Positions 22,571 to 36,500 of a stretch of DNA of 64,000 bases are shown here, piece after piece; within the stretch, counting starts at the first letter, position 1, and each line of letters opens with the position of its first letter. The DNA comes from Sinotaia quadrata. Taxonomy: Eukaryota > Mollusca > Gastropoda > Architaenioglossa > Viviparidae. The stretch is from NCBI GenBank assembly GCA_028829895.1, contig CM054179.1, forward strand, positions 99,257,375 through 99,321,374, given 5' to 3'. Both the position numbers and the translations under genes were made by a program. Below the pieces are notes generated by a model, which was not told the origin of the DNA, did not search any database, and was given only the letters and a program-made list of their open reading frames with translations.

Positions 22571-23680
22571 ACTTTTAAAAATTGACTTGATTTTCGGTTG
22601 TCAGGTAGTTTTTATAACGATCTTATAAAACAATTGCAAAACTGTGGGTATACGGATTCAGACCCTGAGACTCGTCATTCAAGATTAACGAAAAGAAGAG
22701 AACTTTTTATTTAAATTTTTAAAAACAATAATTTTAAAATTCTTTTGTAATGTTACGCTTTACATTTTCAAAATCCATTGAGAATTACAGTCGTTTTTAA
22801 TTTTTTAGTATGTTAAGCTAACCCATCCAATTATCGCTGGGCAGCAAAACAACCTTCAAAGGTGATATATAGCGTGACTTTTTAACGTGATAGACAAGAA
22901 GTTAATCTAATTATAGATCAGGATTTTTTTTTAATTTTTTTTTTTGGGGGGGGAAGATTCATACGACTTTGAGAATGAGATGATGTTGGTAGGACCATAA
23001 TTCGTACCAAAGGATCTGTTTGAAAAATAATTTCTTTGGCCTGTTGCTATTAATATAAAAAAAATAAAAAATTAAATGTAATGTGACAAAAACATTTCAA
23101 AGCAATGAAAAACAAGGACAGAAAATAAAGAAGAAAAAATAAATCGATGGAAAAGAAAAGAGCATCAACAAGGATTTTTGTATATTTTTTTATGGGGTCA
23201 TTTGAATAAGTGTTGTTAAATTCTAACGCAACACCAGTCATAATGGGTCTTATTTGAAATCACACTTCGTCATCTCTTCTATTCAATAGATTGTACAGTC
23301 CAATTAAATGGGTTCTATTTGAAATCACAAGTTTCCATCCAATAGATTGTACAGTCGAATAGGAATAGGTAGTAAAGGTTACAACAACAAAAAACAGTGA
23401 AACAACAAATTCTCATGAGCAGAAAGAGAGAGTGGGGAGGAGAGAAGGTACTTACGACTGTGTTTGTGGCTATAGATAATTAATGACGAAAACGGACAAA
23501 CACACTCTTTCACTCACACATAAACAGTTGTTCAGTCAACATAAGAAATAAAATTATAAATCATCAGTCAAGAGTCATTATAATTACAAAAACAATCTAA
23601 TCAAACATCAGTATCAGCAAAAACTCAGGTTCAAAGACAAACACACAGGCAGACAGAGAACATGTAGAAATCAGAAAACT
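22570..23680. other. AT-rich DNA, nothing supported
   Basis: Contains a poly-T and poly-G stretch near 22925-22955 and a short direct repeat (tgggt(c/t)ttatttgaaatcacac-like at 23243 and 23308). No gene or element ends seen. Confidence 0.4.
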
Positions 23681-23965
23681 AGGCGGTTTCGCCCTCCCGG
23701 AGGGCGGTTGAGGGTGTGCGCCAAACTGGTGCAGCCTGTTTCACCCCCTCCTCACCTCAGACGCACCGCGAGGCTGTGGGGATCCCCCAGAAGTAGACCA
23801 AGACCGAGAACGTCGTAAAGATGAAAGGTCTATTGCGGCTTCTGGGGTGAGTGTGAGCGAAACACACAAGAACATGTAGATTGCGTAAAGAATGCAACAC
23901 TCATTATAAATGTAAGAAAGAACAAATTCAGCGAAAACGAACAAATCTTTCGGGGCGCGCACACA
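23680..23965. other. GC-rich island with strong inverted repeats
   Basis: A sharp rise in G+C within AT-rich surroundings. It contains ggcggtttcgcc and gccctcccggagggc, both able to form short hairpins, followed by ggttgagggtgtgcgcc. It could be an element end or a structured untranslated region. It does not match any RNA gene that I can recognise. An antisense frame covers part of it without family resemblance. Confidence 0.4.
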
Positions 23966-24699
23966 ACGCAAAACGTATGTACATTATTTTCTAATTCCGT
24001 TATACTGTTGTGGTGGGGTTTAAAAAGAAGTGCCTGCCTTTTTTACATGATGAAATGGGGGGGTAGGCACGCTTCAATATCATATACAGTATGTTGTGTA
24101 TGCGCATGCGTGTAAGCTTCAATATACATGTATGTGTTGAAATCCTACGGGTAATTAAATGGCTTAAAGTCATTCCATCTAGCCATGACACCTTTAATTA
24201 AGAAATAAAATATGATAATTAGAGTGCCAAGCAACAACCAAACATTATTCACAAAATTTACAGGAAGGCCAGTGTCAAGTCAACGATAAAAGTTGTCGAT
24301 GGACATGTTTCTGTAGACTAAAACCTGTAAGTCTCTAACAAATAATTTTGGATGATTTGTCATTATGTATAGCATAAGGTATCCTTGCCCTTTGGTTTCA
24401 AAAATTAATTTATATAACCAAATATTTGTAGTAAAAAGTGGTTAATAAGATAGCTTTTGAGTTATATAAATAAGATTTTGCAACAACTAAAATTTATTTA
24501 GCTAACTTCTTTCTTTAAAGTTTATATATATTAGCTAAATCATTATTCACAAAAGAGTTCCTTTGGTACAGTTATCTTCACACCATGTTCTTTCAACCAA
24601 TCATGGACACGATAACATATACTCCTACATGTGCGTCGATTGCAGAAAAGTACATATAGCATCCGACAGTCATCATCAACGCTAAAATCAAAACCACAC

Positions 24700-25225
24700 A
24701 GAACAAAGACACAAAACGAAACGACGGCGCCCACCACCAGTCGACAACAACCCTAGCGCCAACAGGAACCGCAACATCAACGCCACCGCCACCACCGACA
24801 ACAATGGCAAAGGCACAGTGAACATCAGTACACGCAGTGGGGTTATTACAACCATCCCGTGCAGACATGATCCAACTCATGCTAGACCATCTATACTGGC
24901 CACCAGCCCACATCTTTATACAACCCTACGGACGCTGGGGACAACAACATCAGCGCCCAAACCATTAAGCAAGAAAGGGGATTGGACATCCAGGGCGCAC
25001 ATACACGCTAAGTACAGATTTTCAGCTTGGGCTCTGTAAAATACCACCACCACCATCGCCACAACAACAACGGAGACTTTAATCAACGGACCTCCGGACT
25101 AAATCCTACCTTCACCGACCAGACACGCCGACATGCAGAACAGCGATCATCTCCAACGACACACACACACACACTTAATCTACTCGACACACAACCACCC
25201 CCAGACCTCTCCAGAAACAAGTGAG
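24700..25225 (+). mobile_element. Degenerate fragment of the 36.7-38.3 kb element
   Basis: The stretch ggggttattacaaccatccc and the following ctagaccatctatactggccaccag correspond to ggggttattttaaccatcta and ctcgaccatctgtactggccgccag at 37780-37840. Flanking CAACAACA-rich DNA also agrees. The frame that encodes LLDHLYWPP in the other copy is broken here. It ends in a CA-rich run near 25180. Confidence 0.65.
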
Positions 25226-25229
25226 GAGG

Positions 25230-27200
25230 GGAAGTTTTCTCCAGATGACCTCCAAAGCTGATATCTCTGATAAAGAAAAATTTTGGTTAATCACATTTAT
25301 ATGAAATATTACTGTCTGATCAAGTATTTACATACTGAGTCCTTTCTATTTTACATGTTAATGGTTTATGTAAAGAAGCCATGATTGTCAGCTAACCAAA
25401 TAGTCAGACAACTATTAATAAATCGACTTAATTAAGCATAAGTCCCCTTTTAGTGAATAAACTAAAACTGCCCCTAACAACTCTCCTAATGTTAGCCGAA
25501 ATTGGATTTTTGAAAGGAAACTCTTATGGGTTTTTGTAAGAATGGGGATAGAAAAAAGCTGTGATGCTGACTCTGACTGTAGTAGTCCTCTAATACAGGT
25601 AGAGAGATGGCAGTGATAGAGTTTTATCTCATCCCTTCCTCCCTGTGTTTAGCCTAGTAAGTTCAACCACTTTACTGCTGACTCAAGGGGAGCTACTCAA
25701 CCATAGCATCAGGAAATAGGAACTTTTCCGCCTCTAGCCAAGGTACAAAATGTGTACATTTCAGACCTAATCACAAGGGTAAACGTTGAGGCCACAGCAG
25801 CCAACATAACTAATTCTGATCAGTCATGGACCGTTGACATATAACTTGAGATTCTAGACATTAAATTAACTTACACAGGAGTGCAATGCTTATCATGAAC
25901 CTAAAAATGGTGCCTATCTTTGAAGAATTTAAACTTTCACTTTAACCTTCTAATTATTTTGTACATAAACATGTACTTATCATACATGATTTTAACTGAT
26001 GTTTTTTAAAACTTTTTTTTATTTAACACATAAATGTAAGTGTCTATTCTGTAAAATTAATAAGCTTGTACTTTTAACTTTCTTCATTTGTATAAATATA
26101 CTTAAACCTTTGAGATGCGATTTGGACAAGGAAAAGTTCAGTTTGACTTTCCATGTACTGTCCCATTACATCATATGTGTACTAGTTATAGGGACTGCAT
26201 CCACAAAGGGAGTTAGTTAATCAAGCTAGTTCTTGATTATTACATGTTTACCCTAAAATTAGGTGGCTTTGACATGTTATAGTTTTGTGCGTCCTTGTGT
26301 TTCTTTATTATTTGTGTGGCATGTGTCTGAGAAATGTGCAGGAAAGTAAATAACCAACATTTCATTTTTCTCTCCTCTTGCATTCACAAGTAATTAACAA
26401 TCTGACAAAACAACATGAACTTTCAAAACAAGAATCCAGTAGAATTAAAAATGTAGCATGCTATTTTAATATTCTACACATTGCCAATTTCTTTTTCAAT
26501 AAAGTAAATGAAAAAGAACGTTTGGATTTGAATTTTGGTTGATTCTGCTTTTAATAGATATCATGAACATTCCTTAATATCATTACATTAATACAAATCA
26601 CTCTGCCTCACATAATTATATAATGTAAGCAATTTGTACACCATAAGCAAACAGTTATGCAATAATGATATATTTACCTCCAGACAACATAGAAACAATA
26701 GATTATATACATAGTTATAAGACAAACAAAAAGAAAATTAGAAAAGAAAATAAGCGTCTTTACGATTTGTTAATAATAATTCACCTTTTGTCTTAGATTC
26801 AAAATATCAATTAATCAAATGACAACAGGAATGGGCGTGACTATTGAAAAGTTCTCATCACTGAAAGCTTGCTAGTTCATTCTTTTTACATAGCTTAAAT
26901 AGTATGTATGCCTTTGTGCAAGCATCTATAAATAACTATTTATTAATTCAAAACAAGTGAGTTTGATATTCATATCATTCCACCTGGGGGGACTTTGTAG
27001 AATGCAGAAAGCACAAACTTCTATGTGAAATGATTTACATGAACTTTGAAACATTTCTCATAGAGTGCTAATAGTACATTTTTGTGAAATGCATATAAAA
27101 TATGTTATTACATATTTTTGATAAAAGGCTGTGGCTAACAGTTGAATTATTTAATTCTATAAATGATCTTTCAATGATTATAGACAACAAGAGATGATTA
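25230..27200. repeat. Left part of duplicated unit B
   Basis: From about 25290 the sequence is paralleled by unit C from about 41560 (gtgaataaactaaaactgcccctaacaac against gtgaataatctaaaactgcccctaacaac). This marks the approximate left edge of the B/C duplication. The dispersed repeat of 8.4-9.4 kb is present at 25555-25860. No gene is seen. The open stretch at 25999-26220 is not conserved in unit C. Confidence 0.6.
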
Positions 27201-27226
27201 TATTAAAGCACTGGTTAATAAGTTAC

Positions 27227-27232
27227 TTTATT
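27227..27232 (-). terminator. Poly(A) signal AATAAA for copy B
   Basis: Canonical AATAAA on the minus strand about 66 bases beyond the stop codon of copy B. The aligned site is TATAAA in copy A (13848-13853) and is not evident in copy C. Confidence 0.55.
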
Positions 27233-27297
27233 TTCATAGATTATGTCTATGCACTGAAAAATTTGGATTTTTTTCATAAATGTAGAAAATACAGCTC

Positions 27298-27523
27298 TTA
27301 AAGGCGACGAATAGACGGTACTACTCTACCGAAAGTATATCCAGTTATTCCTCCGAGCATAGCAGCAGTTACTACTTCTCCAAGTCCAAGTGTTCTTTTC
27401 GATTGTGGTAAGCGATTATAGCGACAGAACACAACAAACTGTTTACTAAAATCTTGTTTTTCTCTCACGAAAATATCGAGAAAAGCCTCAGCAGTTTTCA
27501 CTATTTCATCTGGCTTTCTGGGT
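27298..27523 (-). CDS. Copy B coding exon 3 of 3
   Basis: Acceptor TTTCATTTTAG. Starts by completing a Glu codon (phase 2) and then PRKPDEIVKTAEAF. The active-site loop is shorter than in copy A (the LHHAHD residues are absent) and reads FSKQFVVFCRYN. Ends GRVVPSIRRL and a stop. The open frame running further up to 27552 is intron. Confidence 0.8.
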
Positions 27524-30500
27524 CTAAAATGAAACAAAAAAAATGTATGCATTATGTATATACTTCAACAACTTTCCTTCACTTACTTTCTGTAATGCAA
27601 GTTAATCATGTCTCTCTCTCCATACACACACAAACACACACATATAGTTTTGGTGGAGTAAATTTGCCTAATCCTATTTTAAAATTTAATTGTTATATAA
27701 ATTGTTAAATTTAAAGAGTAACATGACCTTTGACACTCCTTAAAAATGAAGTTTGAAATTGCTGATGTAATGCAGACCAGTGAGTAGATTTTATTATCCA
27801 ATGGTAATTATTAACAAGAACGAGACCAGACAATTGGCCGAGATCTAAAAGTTTACCTGAAGTACAGAAATCTACTGTCTATTTGCTTTGAATTTGAGGT
27901 GGCAAAGAAGGCAGGTCTTGAAAGCAGGCCATTAGCTTGATGGTGAATTAGCCGACTGATAGAGCGTGAAATAGTTCATGTACTTTTGCTATTGTTATGT
28001 TACACTTGTGTTCTACTAAGATGTTTTACGTGTGTAGACTATTATTTCTATAAACGTTTGATCCAAAATGCTCATATATTGTGTACTAATCACTAGACAT
28101 TGTTTGATATACTGTATTTATTATGCTGTGTGAGTGCATCGGGCTAATAAATACCATTGCAGGAAATTGCAAGTCAGGGGCGGGCAAACTCTGGCATTTT
28201 TGTTTGGCCCGCCAAGCTATTAACAGCTAGCAATGCTTTTGGCCGCAAAAAAAAAATGGGTATTATTATACACTGTCAAACAGCCAAGACTAAACTATCC
28301 TAAAGACTACATGTAATTTTAACAGTTTGAATTACTCCACAGAATCGTGCATGTACAATTTATGCCTCCGGTTGTGTATATTCCAGTAGCACCTCTTTAT
28401 AGTTCGTTGAGTCTCCCATGCCTAGGATAGATGTACAATTGTACATGTATGCCAGTATCTGTACTCTTGCCTCAGTAGTGACCTGACCTTCACCGAGACT
28501 AATGGACCTGGGGAAGGAGGCTAGAGGTGAACAGAGGTGCGGCACAAATTTGAAACTCACATTTTTTGGTCATCACAACCGAATTGGTTGTTACATATCT
28601 GCTATTTCTTTGCCATTATTCCCTCCCCTAATCATGTCTGCAATCCTGCATCCTAAAAAATTTAAAAGTTGATATGGAAAGTAGGACATTTAAATCTGAG
28701 TGGACAGAGAAGTACTTTTTCATAGAACAATTTGGACAAGCTCAGTGTCTGATCTGTTTGAAAACTGTTGCTGTCTAAAAAGAGTTTAATGTGCACCGCC
28801 ACTGGGAAACAAACAGTACACCGAACGTCAATGTTTTAATGTCTGCCTCTGAGAAAAAAAAGTACTATTGCTAAACTCACAGGCAATATAGAAAAAAGCA
28901 GCTTGATGCTTGATAAACAAACTTCTGTGCATGAAAAAGTGACACGTGCCAGTTATGAAGTTTCACTACTCCTTGCTCAAAGAATGAAGCCATTTTCTGA
29001 TGGAGACTATCAAGGAATGTCTCATGACTGGTGAATTCTGTCTGTCCAGAGCAACGTTCGATCTTGGAGAATATGAATCTGTCATCCCGTACTATTCATC
29101 GTCGCGTGACATGTCAGACAATGTGCAAGACTCAGAGAAGAGTGACTTGCTCTACTTTGTTGCCTACTCTCTTGCTCTTGGTGAGAGCACTGACATGAAT
29201 GACACAGTCCAGCTAGCTATTTTCATATGAGGTGTCACTGCTGCCCTCGAAGTGCATGAAGAGTTCCTTCAGATTGTTCCGCTACATGACACCACCACTG
29301 GGCAAGACACCTTCAATGCCTTACTTCAGTGTGTGGAACATCACTCCCTTGATCTGTCCCGTCATGTATGTGTAACGACTGATGGTGCACTGGCAATGAT
29401 TGGAGAGAATAAGGGCACAGCTTCTTTGTTCGTTCACCATTGTAAGGCTCCGTCACAACCAGACTATCCTTAAATTGCACTGCATCATTCACCAAGAATC
29501 CTTACGTACCAAATCTGCAAATATCGTTGAGGTCATGTCAGTTGTGGTGAAAGTTGTAAATTCCATAATTTCCCAAAGTATCAAACATCGTCAATTTCAG
29601 GCGCTGATGGATGAAGTGAATGCGCACTATGGTGACCCGCTCTACTTTTGTGAAGTCCGCTGGCTAAGTCATGGAGCCATGCTTTCTCGTGTGTGGGACA
29701 TTCAACAAGAAATTTTCACCTTTCTTCATGAAAAGAACCTTCACTATGCTGATAACTCCACTGACCTAAAATGGCTTGCTCGTCTGGCCTTTCTAACGAA
29801 TAACACCCCACACCTCAACGCCAATTTGCAAGGTAAGGATGTTCTCGTTCCTGAAATATATTCACACATCAGAAAATTTAAGCGAAACTATGCTTGTGGG
29901 AATTCCAGTTGTGTAATGGTCAGTTTTAAGCATTTTCCATGTCTTGCTGCTGGTTCCATAGCAGATGTCGACTTGGAGACTTGTGGTGCAGTCATTACTT
30001 CGCTGAGGGAAGAATTTTCATCAGTCTGTGTGTGTGCGTGCTTTTGTGTTGTGTGCACACTTAATTTTTCAGTTTTTGAACCAGATCACCATACCTTAAC
30101 AAGAAAAAAACACACACTTTTCTAGCAAAACAAGAATGACATAAATGCAGTTTAATATGCAAGCACATAAATAGTATCACAGAGGAAAGCACTACTCACT
30201 CATAAATGTTATCCATAAAGTTATTCCGAAGCACCCCTTTTTCGTCCCCTAAGTCCAGTTTTCTCTTCATGACCTGTACTAAACGTCTTCTCAAAAGTGT
30301 GTTATAAAGAGATGTTTTCCTGCCCGGCCTAGAGTCAATAAACATTCCGTTCCCTATGAAATGAGCAGAAATATTTCACAAAAAACAGTGTATAGTCATG
30401 AAATCCATAAGTTTATATATAATTCCTGTACAAACCTGCAATATATCAGAAAAAGACTTCATCCAATACCTGAAAATGCATATTAATGTTTAATTGCTTA

Positions 30501-33500
30501 CTGAATAATTAGCATTAAATGCCTAAGATTAATGTATCCTTTTACTATTACTATTATTAAATTAATTTATTCAGTTTGATATGCATTAATCCCTATTTTA
30601 TATTTACCTTCATTATTTTTCAGTTTTGATTAGAGAAATACAACTAGATTTCAAACTATAGTATATTATTTTACAACCATCAATGTACTAACTACTATCA
30701 AATACATTTGCCCACTGAAGAATATACATAATAATTCTGTAAGAACAAGTATCACTATGCTAAACAAATTACTTCATTACAATTTCATCATATAAATATA
30801 TTATTTTGTCATTTCTATTATTGTGATTATTATGATCATTACAATCTTTATAAATAATAAACCAAATAAAATCATAATAAAGTGCAGTGACTGTTGGAAA
30901 AGAGGTAGATATTTAAGAGATTCAACATGCTCATTCTTACAATATATACGTACTAATTGTTCATTGTTAGATCATTCTTTACTCTAGACAAACAACCTCT
31001 ATGTCTCTAACTCTGTGTTTAATCAAACATAAAACAACGTCCACAGTGGATTAAATGAAAACTATTAGTATTACGTATTTAATTTAAACTTATATTTATC
31101 AGGCATCAAAAAATCAATTATAATTAAGGGTCAACGATAACACACAGCATATAGGTCAACATTTAAGATGAAAGTTGTTGATATTACATGTACTACAAAC
31201 TACAATATTATTTATTACTTGCTTAACTTAAAGTCTATAGAGACGTGGTGGTCTATACTGTAATCATTGTCATCCACATTTCTCTCCATTTTCTCTTAAT
31301 GGTTGACTAAAATCACATCAAAATTGATGCAATTCAGGTGAAAAGCTGTCCATTACAAGTAAACTAATTTAAACATGCCTATTGTTTAACTCAAATCTGA
31401 AAATAATAACAAGGGGTGGAGGTCTGTTTCTGAGAACATTGTCATTTAAAGAATTCATAATTTTCTACCTAAAAAAAAATGAAATATCTATTACGACTTG
31501 AGCACCCATTCAGTAATTTTTAAAACTGACATCTTTAATATAGCAGCATTTTCATTGTTATTAAATCCTGTCAAATGATTAGATTTTGTAAGTATGCAAG
31601 CACTATATATTCCTCCACATTATAAGGACCAATACAATGCAAATGCAATACAAATTTGAGATCTCTACAGCCCAGTGTGCTAAAGGTAATTTGTAGATTG
31701 CTCTGAGCTTGGTTTCAAATTTAAAAGAAGTACAATTTACAGGATTGTTTACAGGTAAAATCGAATTCTCAACACTTTCAGTCAGGGCCTACCAACAAAG
31801 TTTCTTTAAGCATATCAGAACATTGTAGAAATAACTGATTATCTCATAAAGGTATCTAAAAATATTTATCTGAGTCAATTTACTCACATCTGGCTAGATT
31901 ATTCTCTCTTGTATCAAGTGAATGAAGTAATCTAATCAGCTGAATCGGATATATCATCTGTGTTAGATGTTCTCTCATCCCTGCCTTAATCTACTGTGGC
32001 CACGTTCTCGTAGATTGTGGTATTAAGTAATGTTTACTCTTAATTCACTAAATCTCTTTCCTATATAATCTGTCAGTATATTAAAATATATCTCAGTTTG
32101 CCACTTGGACATCTTAGTATGTGTTTCATTCTTGATAATCTCCATTACTATAGAGTTGTTCTCATGTTATTTTTCAATCATTATAATGTCTAACGACTAG
32201 GTCAGCAAAAGCAGTCTCTCATTCCCTATAATTCTGGAGCCAGATAACATGAAATAATGTTGCTGCCTGTTGATTCATGTGAATTCCTATCAAGAGCAAA
32301 AATTGATGCATGAGTTCATTAAGATTATTTTCAACATTCCTCGTTGTGTGCTTGAGTAGTGCACATGAAGATTCTAGAACATCATGCATGATGTGCGCTG
32401 ATAATGCATAAGTAGTTCTTGATGATTCACCACTGTGCTTTGTGAGCACATCGAAAATTCTGGAACAGTTGTGGAAAGAGTATGTTAGACTGTCAACAAA
32501 TAAAAGATAAAGTGACTTGGGTTGCAGACGACAATCATTATCTCTCTGAAACTCCACTCAATGATGAATAGATATTAATTTGACTACTGATGTATATTAT
32601 ATGGGAGGATAAACAAAAACAATTGTCTAGCGTTAACTGTGAAGGATGTAAATGTCAATGCTCTTTAGATTATATAATCATAATTTGTATATTTGATTGT
32701 TGATTTAATAAATATATTGTTAAATATATTAACCTTCTTGCACATATATATATATATATATATATATAAACCTATGTTGGAATAATAGTGAGTGTATTTG
32801 GTGGTGGTGGAGGCATGTGAAGTATAAAAAAAAGATGGATCTTTTTTTACTCTTTTAGTAAGAAATTTTGTCCTATAAAAAATATCATGCAACAATAAAA
32901 GTAAACGCGTATTTAATTATTGTTTAAAGTGCATAGTTTATAACATCTTTTTAATTTGCTAAGTGATAGACATAATAGTAAGTAACATAGTAGAATTATT
33001 AATAACTATTAGTTAAGATTCTCAATCACTTGTTGTTCGTTTTGTTATTAATTAATAAATAATAATAATCATAACAAATTATGGGTGCCCTTAGTTGTTA
33101 AAATTGCTTGAACTTTGGAATTTAAACTAGTTTAGAACTTGACAGAAATTAATATACATTGTGATAATTGAATCTGTGCTGTAATTGTGATCTGATGTGT
33201 TGTTTTGATCTATATTTCTTCCTTCTCTGATTTCTTTATATTTGATTGAATTATTGTGATTTAAATTATGTTTCTGATGTTCTGAAATCTAACCTGTGAT
33301 AATTAGTTAAATAGGCAATATTTAAATGAATTAATTAATGATAATTGTAAAACTTTAAATATTTGTCACAACACATTGCAATGCAGCCCATAGCTTGATT
33401 TGTGTTATGATTTGATATGTATTCCACTTGATTAACATTATTAATTTATTAGTGTTAGACTAGGCTAATCATTTTTTTTTTTAATGAATGGTGATACCTG

Positions 33501-36500
33501 GGGAAGTTGTAATGAAATGCTTAGTAGACAGCCGTGACTTAACCAAAAGACTATGGTTTTGGTTGAAGAAGAAATAAAAGAGTACATGTCGGAACAAAAA
33601 GATCTGTGTTCAGAAAATAGAGAAAAGGAAGAAGGAGAGAATGAAAGTAAAGAGCAGAGAGAAAATGAAATGCAAGAAGTAGCATTCAATGAACAGCGTT
33701 TAATCACTGAGATTTCAACTAGGTAGCAAGATGCATTTGTAAATGAACAGTATTGCACTGATAACTGAATTACAGGGCCATAAAGGCAACAGGAAGTTCC
33801 ACTTTCATTTTCAATCGTTTTACAAGAAGACATTGGTACAAAGATATCACAGGACAGATGGTTCCAGAATATGACAAATCTTGAGGGGACAGGCCAAGTT
33901 GTTTTTTTGAAGAAATTACCTGAGGAAGATGTGACATACAAACACGACAAAGAACTGCTGATGTTTGTTTGTGGCTCTATAAGATATATGGAAGACTATA
34001 ACACTTCTTAGCGCAAAAAACCTCTCATAAAGAGTAAATGTTAAGTTTTGGAATGAAATAATTTATCTTTCTTCCATTTATTCTCCCCTACATCAAACAA
34101 CAGTTTACAGATTATGTGCACTTCAGAATAAATGTATTTTTTCAAAGCAACTTAACTCTTGACTCCAAATGCGCGCATTCAGTTATAATTGTATATGTCA
34201 AGTGCTATTTGTACAGGAACCAAACAGCTGTATTTACTATTAGTCAACTTTCAGCCAACACTTAGTTTTTGTTCACATAGCTCATAATTATTTCTAAGGA
34301 TCAAAACATAAATATGTGATAGTCATTTGCTCTCTTCATATTTATACACTTTTCTATCATGAGAAATAATTAACTTATTATCATAAAATTATTAATAACA
34401 TGTTTATTTCGATATGTTTTAAAGTAATCAAATCTCAAGCCAATGTTTCCCAGACTGGAACATTTTCTTCAGAATTTAGTTGTTGTTCATGATAAATGGA
34501 GAACATAATAAAGCCAAACTCTTCAAACCATTCCTGATACTTCAATATTGTCTGTTTAATGGAAAGAACATAAAATATATTGATGAAATCAAACATATTA
34601 ATTATCATAAATACTTACCAATGTAGACACCCCAATGAGTATGGAAAAAACTTTTAAATTCAATTATATCTCCTGTTTTGAACTCCTGTCCAAATTTGTC
34701 ATGAAACTTTTTATTTTCCATCGTTTGTAAAGGACTTGTGCTAACCTGTCAACACATTATATATAGTGAAAACATTCATTAAAGATAATTGTTTTTCTGT
34801 TTATAATTCTTTCACTTATGCCATTAACTTTTATTAGTTTTAATTGATAATGAATTTTAATTTATGATTTCTAACATTTCATTAGTTCTTGTAGTCATGT
34901 AATAATCAACAGTGAAAGCAAAGTCTCCAGATATTTATACAACATAGAAGAATATCAATATCCATACAAATAGATTTAGTTTTATAAATAAAAATGTCTT
35001 CAGTTGTAGCAATCTTACAAAAATGAAATGAATGCATAAAAAAGTGGAATGTTATTGTCACAAAACCCCGCCTTTGCTCTCAGGGGCAGGTGTGGGGGTA
35101 GCAATAATATGCAGGTGATAAATCTCTCACATTTCTAATTATTTATTGTCTGAGTGGTCACTTTCATTTCTAATAACTCCTTCCTTGAGTAGTTTTGCAC
35201 TGAAAAGAATCTCTAGCACTTTACTAATAAATAGCAACCTCAGGCACCTTAATCCAATTACACTCAGTGCACTCTTAATTTACAAATAATACAGTCAACA
35301 AAAAGGATTTAAAAATAACAATTCTTCACAACCATTCCATACAAAAATCCTGTACACACATATACATCTGAAAGAGAAACTGTATAGGCATATTTGATAT
35401 GATAATTAACAAAATACTTTTATTAATAACAATCTCAATGAAGCTCCTAAATTATAAGGTATTCTAAAGAAATGTAGATAGGGTTTGTTAGTTCTGAATA
35501 ACTATTTTACATAAATCATTTCACTAAAAAAATAGTTGTACACATGCATACATATGACATAACTTTATATCATAAACTTATAAAGGAATATAAAGAAATA
35601 AACCGAGGGTTAGTGTGTACAAACTGAGCACTGATTAAAACTTTTAAAAAAAAAAAACCTAGCAGACTCTGACAAAAAAATCCTGCGCTTCGCCGGACAA
35701 TAGAAATAAGGTCAAGGAAAAATGTTAAACACTGGAAATAATTTTTTTTAATTTTTGGATGTTAATTCCCCCCCCCCCCCCCCCGAATACCTACCTGTGA
35801 AATGTCCCTTCCTTTTCTTCATTGACACTTTATACTTTAATTTAAGCGGAATCAACACCGAGCAAAAGATTTCAAATAGGCATACAATAATATAATAAAA
35901 AACTGAATATACTTTTCCCCCGATACTTCATTTGCGCAAAATATGTTTATGCATTTAAAGTGTTTCGTTTTATTTTCTGAAATATTAGTCAAATCTGTTA
36001 TTTCATGTAGTAGTTTGCCATGAAAGTTTTAAAAAAATATTTGCAGAGAAAGTCAATCTAGCCTTTCGGAAAAACATTTCTTTACAGGATCCCTCAGTTT
36101 CTTAACAATCTACTAAGTAGGCGTAATGTAGTTATTTTATTTATTTCATTTAGTCATTATCAACTATTTCTGATAAATTCAGTAGGCCTACTAGTAAGTA
36201 ATTGATAGGTTTACTCCCGTTTAGTAATACTTTAGTAATAGGGCTTAAAAACTACTTGTAAAATTTTCAGTTTTAAAATAGTTAAGTTGAAGGAATCTCC
36301 TCATAATTATCATCCAATAAGTAAATAATTATGTGTTAAAAGAAGTATATTTTAAAATAACTTCAATGAAGTAATTTTATCAATTCACTTTTTTTTTTTT
36401 ACTTTTGTGGAAATATTACAATATATATTGTGTATATAACAAACCTGCGAGTACACTTTCTGCCGAAATCAACTTACTCTGAAGGGAATATCAGTCAGCC

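Noticed and set aside
23680..23965. snRNA or rRNA fragment
   Set aside because: Compared by eye with U1, U2, U4 and U5 landmarks; no match.
27524..27552. N-terminal residues before PRKPDE in the last exon of copy B
   Set aside because: They translate the pyrimidine tract and acceptor (TTTCATTTTAG); the exon phase matches only if the exon starts at 27523.
30022..30125. C-terminal extension of the hAT transposase
   Set aside because: After about 30022 the frame runs in sequence homologous to the LRAT intron at 15660, so it is read-through, not transposase.
32219..32557. 112-codon - strand frame with NVENNLNE motif
   Set aside because: The related sequences in copies A and C are interrupted at other places, and the frame lies within an intron repeat.
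33465..33950. Antisense 161-codon Ser/Phe-rich frame
   Set aside because: Not conserved as a frame in copies A and C, compositionally biased, and opposite to more protein-like + strand fragments.
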